Positions 52,201 to 58,200 of a DNA stretch of 64,000 nt are shown here, in pieces (within the stretch, counting starts at the first letter, position 1; every line of letters starts with the position of its first letter). The stretch covers positions 473,794,806 to 473,858,805 of the forward strand of contig OZ010795.1 of NCBI GenBank assembly GCA_963932465.1. The letters are read 5' to 3'. The notes under the pieces are model-generated. The model made no database searches and was not told the DNA's origin. It worked only from the letters and a program-made list of their open reading frames with translations. A program made the translations under genes and the position numbers. This DNA comes from Maratus speciosus (lineage: Eukaryota > Arthropoda > Arachnida > Araneae > Salticidae).

Positions 52201-55200
52201 TCTTAGATGACTATAAAAAATTCCAAACCCAAAGAGCATAAAAGCGACACCTGTTGGATAGTATACACCCAAGCCTAATAAGAATTTATTTATGTAAAAG
52301 TGTAACAGAATATGAAGGTTGATTAAATTCCGTCCATTTGTTTTTACTTTCTTCTATCTTTACAAGAAGAAAGTATTGGATTCGTGAAAATTTTCGACTT
52401 TCGGTTTTCGACGGATTTACACTCTTTAGGGGTCAGAGATTCCGAAAAACATGTTTTTAGAAAATATCTGTCTGTGAGTCTGTGCATCTGTGCATCTGTG
52501 AGTCTGTCTGTCTGCATGTGACACAAATTTTGTGGGCGCTCTATCTCAAGAACTAATGCACGGAATTTAATATTTATATTTAGTTAGTCCCTGATATAAA
52601 TTGGTGCTGATTAGTTTTTGGTGTAAATCGCTCTACGGGTGGCGCTGCTATGCAGCCTTTTTCATGATTTCCGCAATAGCTCAATCTCCAGAACTAATGC
52701 ACGGATTTTCATCAAACTTCAGATTCAGTTAGTCCTTGACATGAATTGAAGTTTGTAAATTTTGGTGTAAATCGCTCAACAGGTGGCGCTGCTATACTAC
52801 ATTTTTTACGATTTCCGCAATAACTCTATCTCAACAACTAATGCTTGGATTTTCATCAAACTTCAGATTCAAGTATACTTTGATATGAATTAGTGTTGTT
52901 TATGTTTTGGTGCAAATCGCTCAACAGGTGGCGCTGCTATGCTGCACTTTTCAGAATTTCCTTTATAGCTGTACCTCAAGAACTAATGCAATAATTTTCA
53001 CCAAACTTCAGAATCAGTTCATCCTTGACATGAATTGACATTTTGTACATTTTGGTGTAAATCACTCAACAGGTGGCTCTGCTATGCTACATTTTTCAGA
53101 ATTTCCTCTATAGCTCTATCTCAAGAACTAAGGCACGAATTTTTATCAAACTTCAAATTCAGATACACTTTGATATAAACTGGTGCTAAATTGATGTAAT
53201 TTCTAGTACTATTTAAATGATTTAATTGACGTGATTTATACAGAAGAAAGTTTTGTGATGGCCACAACATACTAGTTTAAATATGGTTATCGTAAATATC
53301 GCAAAACTTCCAGAATAGCAGCTCCCTCTGTTATATGATTTACGATTAACCAGCATCAATTTATGTCAAGGTCTGATAGATTATGAAGTTTGATGAAATT
53401 CCGTGAATAAGTTCTTGAGATAAGACTGCCGTTAAAATCGGGTAAATACTGAAAAATGCAGCATAGCAATGCCACCTGTACCTAATCAGCTATAACTTAT
53501 GTCAGCGTCTAACTATAAATCTGAAGTTTCATGAATATCCGTGCATTAGTTCTTGAAATAGAGCTATTGCGGAGATCATGAAAAATGAGGCATAAAAACG
53601 CCACCTGTTAGGCGATTTACACCAAAAACTTATCGGCACCAATTTATATAACGTTTGAACAGAATCTAAAGTTTTATTAAATTCTGGATATTAATCCTTG
53701 AGAGAGAGCGCCCACAAATTTTTTGTCACCTGCAGACAGACTCAGACAGTCCATTTTCCCAATACAGTCAACTCGTGTTCAGGATTTTCTACGTACGATT
53801 TCTAAAACGTATAAATCCATCGAAAACCGGAAGTCGAAATTTTTCACGAATCCAATACTTTCTTCTTGTAATGATAGAAGAAAGTAATACTAGAGAACAG
53901 GAATTCTGCTTTTTCAGAATTTAGTGTCTCCCTGGCATTTCCATTACTTCATTTTCTTCTGGTGGACTGGTGGCTTCTATCATTATGAAACAACCATTAT
54001 AAATGAAGCGTTAAAAAAAATTATGGCCATTTTTTTTTCCATTCTGACCAGAAAATCAGAGTTCTAACTTTTTACGGCAGCTCTTTCATCTTCACCTAAC
54101 GCTTCATTTATAACGGCTGTTTCATAATAATAAAAGCCACCAGACCATCAGAAGAAAATAACTCGGTTAAGCGTGACTCGGATAATCGGGACTCTATTGC
54201 AAAACATAATTCAGTTTTAAGACTTAAAGCACACGCTTTTATTTTATGTAAAATGACGTCATTTGTATTAATATAGAAACTTAAAATTAAATATAGTTTA
54301 TAATAGCTCCCTGTTTTATCATAAATCCTTCATTTATATTTTTCTCAAAGTAGCACGTATTTTAATTATTTTTTTTTCAATTTAATTTTTTTTTATTAAT
54401 TTTTTTCCATTTTATGAGAAAATGGCAACAAAAAGATATAATTGCTATTTTTCAGCAATTTTTTCTTTACTTTCTACAGAAATGACGTACTTGAGTTGCC
54501 AAAATGAAACAAATGTCGCTAAAAACTACAAAAAAATTAATATTTCAAAAACAAATAGAGATGCAGTTTTCAAACAAATTGCATTAAAAAGTACATTTTT
54601 TCCCAATACGATGGTATAAAAACTGAAAATGTGCGATGTTTAGAAATTAAAAAAAAAATGCTATAGAGCATTTAATTGTACAATGATACATCTACTTTGT
54701 TTATTGCTAGCTTCCGTAAGCTAACGTTATTTTTTGGACACAAAATAAGCTGGGAGAAAGAAATAGCATACCGTACCGGGGCTAAAAACATAGTTACTTG
54801 TAAAGTATTAGCTATATACGTACCTACGTTTTAAGCATTCTTCTGTTTGTGTTTTCGAAATCTTATGGATTCCTGTTACTTTCTGAAATATTCTTGAGGA
54901 TAAAGTAGAGGGACATCAAAATTATAGTTTTCTTCTATCGTCTTTTGTCACACGCACTGGGAATTTCTGAACAGTGTTATTAAATATGTTGAACCACTAA
55001 TTGTCAAAATTTACATAAAATTTCAAATATGGCTTTAATTATTTTCTTTGGGTAAAATCGTAATAGTGTATAATAATTCTGTTTTATTTAAATTTTTAGG
55101 TCCAGCAAATTTAGAAGTAGTTCTTGTGAAAGAAAACGGTGACGAGGTTGTTTGTGGTAAACACAAGGAAAACATGGGTAATTTATAATTCTCTTTTTAT

Positions 55201-58200
55201 GCATTTTGTCCCTATATATTAATTTGAACTAACTCATATTCTAAACATCATAGACAATTCAGTTGTCTATGAAAATTATATAAGAAAACAATTTTAACTT
55301 TAGCAACAACGGACTTAACCATAAGCATTGGAATGCAAATGCAACATAAAAGTTTTATAACATTAAAACTATCAAGATGTTTAAAACATAGATGACAAAA
55401 CATGTCAAAATTATCGAGCACTTTCAGCTAAATATTAGCCAATTGCGGATAGCCATTGACCCTCTCCTATTTTCTATAGCATCCCTTCTCCTTCTTTCCC
55501 ACACTCCCTCCTGTTTATTGTTTTTGGTTCCGCCCTTTGTTTCGTAACCAGTGTACATCTTTGAAGATACAGTATTTTCTCATTTTAACTTCCCTGATGA
55601 TGATTAATGTTTAGCTGAAAGCGCTCAGCATATTTTGACATCTATATTGTTAACATCTTGGTGGTTTTAATATTTTAAAACTTTTATATTATATGTGCGT
55701 CTATTTTAGTAATAAAATGAATTGTGACTTAATGTATTCATATTGTTTATTTTAATATTTATTTTTTGTGATATTTTTGTAGATCGTTTTGATTGGACAA
55801 TTGTGGGCTGCAGGGGACCTAATAACCTGGAAGCCAGTGGCCTCAAGATCCGATCCCTGACAAATGACCCTTTGAAAATATGTGAAATACAAGCCTATGC
55901 GTTAACTTGTGAGTTCTATTTAAATACAGTTTATATAATTTGCTATACCTAACAGCTTGAACATGTCTAAAATTGAAGTAAATTTATTTTTCCGATTTTT
56001 TACTTTATAAATTTGGTAATTTGTATTCATTTATGTATTACGAAACGCAAGAAAAATGATGATATTAATCCTATATTAAACCACATTTTTAAATAGCTGC
56101 AATAAATATGTGCTAGAAAAAGGTGAGATAATAAAACACAAAAAGAGTTAGTAAAAGAGAAAAAATCTTCTTTCTCCCTTTTACCCGACTGCCAAGAACG
56201 GTTATGTGTCTTTCAATATGTAGACTATGTTTCCTACACTATTTTACAGTCAGAAGCTCCGTTTAAATATTACACAACCTGAAAGTTGTGTAGGTAGGAT
56301 CTCTAGCTTAACTGTAACTCTAAGCTTCATAGACATCTATAGGCCTCATCAAAACAGTGTTTCTAGATAGGAACAGACAAATAAACACAACATGAAAATC
56401 ATCAATACAAATAATTAAAATAACAATATGTGTATTAATTAAACACAACTAAAAATTCATCAGTAAAAAATTAAATTAAAGAAATCAAAAAACCCGACTG
56501 CGTAAAAAGCGAACTAAAAAGGGGGAAACAAGATGACGTAGGAAAATAGTAGAATGTGTAAAGTAAATCCTTTTTACTTAAGTAATTGCAGTCGGTGGCA
56601 AACATGTAGGTAGTAGGAGCGCAGAACATACCTAAACATGAATATGATCCCTCCGACTGCAATTACTTAAGTAAAAAGGATTTCCATTACACACTCTACT
56701 ATTTTCCTACGTCATCTTGTTTCCTTCTTTTTAGTTCGCTTTTTACGCAGTCGGGTTTTTATATATTTTTTTTAAATTTAATTTTCTATTCCTTTCTTTT
56801 AATGAAAAAAGTGTTTTGCAAGAAAACATTACATTCCACAGCTTTGATAAACATTTAAGAATCTTAAAAAAATAAATAAATAAACTAGTATGTTGTGGCC
56901 ATCACAAAACTTTCTTCTATATAAATCAAGTCAATTAAATCATTTAAATAGTACAAGAAATTACATCAATTTAACACCAATTCATATCAAAGTGTATCTG
57001 AATTTGAAGTTTGATGAATTAGTTCTTGAGATAGAGCTATAGCGGAAATTCTGAAAAATGTAGTATAGCAGCGCCACCTGCTGAGCGATTTACACCAAAA
57101 CATAAACAGCACTAATTGATATCAAGGTATACCTGAATCTGAAGTTTGATGAAAATTCGTGCATTAGTTATTGAAACAGAGCTGTAGTGGAAATTCTGAC
57201 AAATACAGCATAGCAGCGCCACCTGTTGAGCGATTTGCACCAAAACATAAACAAAACTAATTCATATCTGAAGTCCGTTGAAAATCCAAGCGTTAGTTCT
57301 TGAGATAGAACTATTGCGGAAATAAAAAAGTAGCATAGCAGCGCCACCTGTTGAGCGATTTACACCAAAATATATAAAATGTCAATTCATGTCAAGGACT
57401 AACTGATTCTGAAATTTGATGAAAATTCGTGCTACAGTTCTTGAGATATACCTATAGTGGAAATTCTGGAAAAAAACAGCATAACAACGCCACCTGATGA
57501 GCGATTTACACCAAAATGTATAAAATGTCAATTCATGGGAAGGACTAACTGATTATGAAGGTGGGTGAAAATTCTTGCATTATTTTTTGAGATAGAGCTA
57601 TAGTGAAAATTCTGAAAAATGCAGCACAGCAGCGCCACCTGTTGAGCAATTTGCACCAAAACATAAACAGAACTAAATCATATCAAGGTGTACCTGAATC
57701 TGAAGTCCGTTGAAAATCCAAGCATTAGTTATTGAGGTAGAACTATTGCGGAAATCTTAAAAAATGCAATATAGGAGCGCCACCTGTTGAGTGATTTACA
57801 CCAAAATGTATAAAACTTCAATTCATGTCAAGCACTAACTGAATTTGAAGTTTGATGAAAATCCGTGCATTGGTTCTGGAGATTGGGCTATTGCGGAAAT
57901 CGGGAAAAACGTTGCATAGCAGCGCCACCTGTTGAGCGATTTACGCCAAAAACTAATCAGCCCCAATTTGTATCAGGGACTAACTGAATATAAATTTTGA
58001 TTAAATTCCGTGCATTAGTTCTTGAGATAGAGCGCCCACAAAATTTGTGTCACATACAGACAGACTCACAGACTCACAGACAGACATTATGTAAAAACAT
58101 GTTTTTCGGAACCTCTGACCCTTGAAACGTGTAAATCCGTCGAAAACCGAAAGTCGAAAATTCTCACGAATCCATTATTTTCTTTTTGTAGAGATAGAAT

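Larger units (their letters stand above)
50058..53886 (-). mobile_element. Family A element, copy 4, split by later insertions
   Basis: An outer copy in reverse orientation. It starts TTAGTCGGATTTCCGATCCC with CTTTCTTCTGTCTCATA, is interrupted by a hAT element (50099-52033), continues ATGCCAATACTTCG, and is interrupted again by forward copy 6 (52346-53275). It ends with degraded units (near-core motifs at 53318, 53465, 53594) and the ATGATAGAAGAAAGTA hairpin at 53870-53886. Confidence 0.65.
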
